This document shows, in pieces, positions 5,272 to 6,352 of a stretch of 6,352 nt of DNA. The notes under the pieces are model-generated. The model did no database searches. It was not told the origin of the DNA and saw only the letters and a list, made by a program, of their open reading frames with translations. A program made the position numbers and the translations under genes. Origin of the DNA: an uncultured Eubacteriaceae bacterium (GTDB taxonomy: Bacteria > Bacillota > Clostridia > Lachnospirales > CAG-274); contig CANOGI010000130.1 of assembly GCA_947565475.1 (NCBI GenBank), positions 1 through 6,352 on the forward strand, given 5' to 3'. How positions within the stretch are numbered: the first letter of the stretch is position 1; each line of letters begins with the position of its first letter.

Positions 5272-5507
5272 TTAAATTAAAAGAGCTTAATTATGGAAAT
5301 TGAATAATATTTCGATTTAGTTATGTTTTATCAACAATTTTTTATTTACTAAAAAGCGTTATATGGTAGTCTGTTATAAATAATTTTGATATAAATTGAC
5401 TTTAAGGAAATACTGATTAATTGGAAATCAAAAATAATCTTAAAAAAATTACAATATTGTATTTTTTAATAAACTTGTTGATTTACAGGTTTAATGAGAG
5501 ATGTTTT

Positions 5508-5538
5508 TTGACAACATAAAGTCAGTGATTTTTATAAA
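5508..5538 (+). promoter_or_regulatory. Possible proximal promoter of the SEC-C gene
   Basis: A perfect -35 box TTGACA is at 5508-5513 and TATAAA at 5533-5538. The 19-bp spacing is longer than ideal. Transcription would start near 5545, at the edge of the Shine-Dalgarno AGGAGG (5548-5553), giving a very short leader. It is plausible but less certain than the promoter at 5244-5271. Confidence 0.4.
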
Positions 5539-5562
5539 TATTTTTTTAGGAGGACTTTAGAA

Positions 5563-6060
5563 ATGGGTTTATATGAGGATTGGTTTAAAAAAGCCTATAC
5601 CAGCGACGGCAAAACAAATAATCAACTTTGGGACGACTATATTCCCAAAGAACAAAAAATTTATGAGTATATCCTTGGAGAAAAAGCCACAGAACTTTCA
5701 GGTACCATAAAGGAATTAAGCGAGAAATTTTCTATGTCGCCCGAATATATAGCGGGGTTTATTGATGGAATAAACGATACGCAGGAGGAAAAGGTTGACC
5801 TTGAGAATCTTTCGGAGGACTCTTATATATCTTTGAAAATTGATTTTGAGGTGCTTTATAAGAAAATGGTTGAATATAAAGCCGATCATTTATATAATCT
5901 TCCTCAATGGAAAAACATTTTTACTGAAGACCATATGAGAGTGCTTTATAAGGGACAGAAAAGCTCTAAAACTTATGTTAGGGAAGAGAAAATCGGACGA
6001 AATGACCCCTGTCCGTGCGGAAGCGGCAAAAAATACAAAAAATGCTGCGGCGCGAATTAA
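5563..6060 (+). CDS. SEC-C metal-binding domain protein
   Basis: The 165-residue cytoplasmic protein has two parts. The helical, acidic N-terminal part (1-140) contains LSGTIKELSEKFSMSPEYIA (45-64), which resembles a small helix-turn-helix-like segment, then GFIDGIND (65-72) and HLYNLPQWKNIF (109-120). The C-terminal SEC-C motif follows IGRNDPCPCGSGKK. Its cysteines are Cys150, Cys152, Cys161 and Cys162 (CxCx8CC, slightly different from the SecA type, CxCx8CH). SEC-C binds one zinc and, in SecA, contacts SecB and the ribosome. The role of stand-alone SEC-C proteins is unknown, so this one cannot be tied to secretion. AGGAGG at 5548-5553 lies 9 nt before the ATG. The tRNA-modification gene starts 3 nt after its stop codon, so the two are almost certainly one operon. 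From memory, proteins of this layout are common in Lachnospiraceae. Confidence 0.9.
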   Translation: MGLYEDWFKKAYTSDGKTNNQLWDDYIPKEQKIYEYILGEKATELSGTIKELSEKFSMSPEYIAGFIDGINDTQEEKVDLENLSEDSYISLKIDFEVLYKKMVEYKADHLYNLPQWKNIFTEDHMRVLYKGQKSSKTYVREEKIGRNDPCPCGSGKKYKKCCGAN

Positions 6061-6063
6061 TTT

Positions 6064-6352
6064 ATGAGAACTATAATTGAAAAAGTTGATTCTGGAAATC
6101 CCCAAAAATATGAAGATGTTTTTATAAAAGCGGCTTCGGTTATAAAAAATGGCGGTCTTGTCGCTTTTCCTACAGAAACTGTTTATGGGTTGGGAGCAAA
6201 CGCTCTCGACCCTATTGCTGTTAAAAAAATTTATGCCGCTAAAGGCAGGCCGTCGGATAATCCGTTAATTGTTCATATATCAAATGTTAATGAGTTATAT
6301 GATATTGTTGAGAATATATCTGAAAAAGCCGAAAAAATTATTACTGCTTTTT
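6064..6352 (+). CDS. Threonylcarbamoyl-AMP synthase, 5' part (Sua5/YrdC family)
   Basis: The enzyme makes threonylcarbamoyl-AMP from threonine, bicarbonate and ATP. This is the first step of the t6A modification at position 37 of tRNAs that read ANN codons; the TsaB/TsaD/TsaE proteins complete it. Only the first 96 residues are in the window and the frame is open to the end. The YrdC-fold motifs are clear: FPTETVYGLGANA at 35-47 and KGRPSDNPLIVH at 60-71, whose Lys, Arg and Ser belong to the nucleotide/threonine-binding site. Whether a C-terminal Sua5 domain follows (about 340 residues in B. subtilis YwlC) cannot be seen. The ATG at 6064 is 3 nt after the SEC-C stop and has no Shine-Dalgarno sequence, so translation probably depends on ribosomes finishing the upstream gene. 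Confidence 0.95.
   Translation, partial: MRTIIEKVDSGNPQKYEDVFIKAASVIKNGGLVAFPTETVYGLGANALDPIAVKKIYAAKGRPSDNPLIVHISNVNELYDIVENISEKAEKIITAF

Larger units (their letters stand above)
5212..5562. other. Intergenic region between radA and the SEC-C gene
   Basis: No gene is seen in these 351 bp; the only short frames are a few codons long. It holds a strong promoter (5244-5271), a T run at 5338-5343, a TTGACA-based promoter candidate next to the SEC-C gene (5508-5538) and the SEC-C ribosome binding site. No compact terminator follows radA. The 8-bp inverted repeat ATTGTTGA (5240-5247) / TCAACAAT (5331-5338) is followed by T residues, but its 83-nt loop makes it unconvincing. Confidence 0.65.

Noticed and set aside
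5890..6105. 71-codon minus-strand reading frame
   Set aside because: It is antisense to the SEC-C motif and the start of the next gene, both strongly conserved.

Overview
The window is AT-rich chromosomal DNA from a low-GC Gram-positive bacterium. It is most likely a member of the Clostridia, close to the Lachnospirales. The evidence is AGGAGG ribosome binding sites with 7-9 nt spacing, TATAAT promoters of the extended -10 type, a 312-residue clostridial-type EF-Ts, and a small SEC-C protein directly upstream of a Sua5/YrdC gene. All recognised genes lie on the + strand.

Layout. Positions 1-498 carry no convincing gene. They hold a diverged direct repeat (15-63 and 124-180), a strong promoter (347-375) and the rpsB leader. 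rpsB (499-1224, ribosomal protein S2) and tsf (1350-2288, EF-Ts) follow, separated by a long terminator-like hairpin (1271-1323). A strong intrinsic terminator (2311-2349) closes tsf, so pyrH and frr, the usual next genes in Bacillota, are absent here. Positions 2350-3073 are a long AT-rich gap holding a large palindrome, a strong promoter and a small interrupted reading frame (2593-2733) that looks like gene debris or a tiny gene. A conserved-type but uncharacterised 136-residue gene lies at 3074-3484. Another gap (3485-3843) contains a GC-rich hairpin (3526-3560) resembling the ends of IS200/IS605-type elements, then the radA promoter. radA (3844-5211) is complete. After a 351-bp gap with a good promoter come a SEC-C zinc-binding protein gene (5563-6060) and, 3 nt later, the start of a threonylcarbamoyl-AMP synthase gene that runs off the window.

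How the genes work together. S2 and EF-Ts are translation components. Threonylcarbamoyl-AMP synthase starts the t6A modification of ANN-decoding tRNAs. RadA is a branch-migration/recombination ATPase and seems to form its own transcription unit. The SEC-C protein is probably co-transcribed with the tRNA-modification gene.

I found no CRISPR array, rRNA, tRNA, intact mobile element, defence system or other clearly new multi-gene system. The most unusual content is in the intergenic DNA: the hairpin between rpsB and tsf, the IS200/IS605-like hairpin, the promoter-driven interrupted ORF, and a possible small RNA or long leader ahead of the SEC-C gene.
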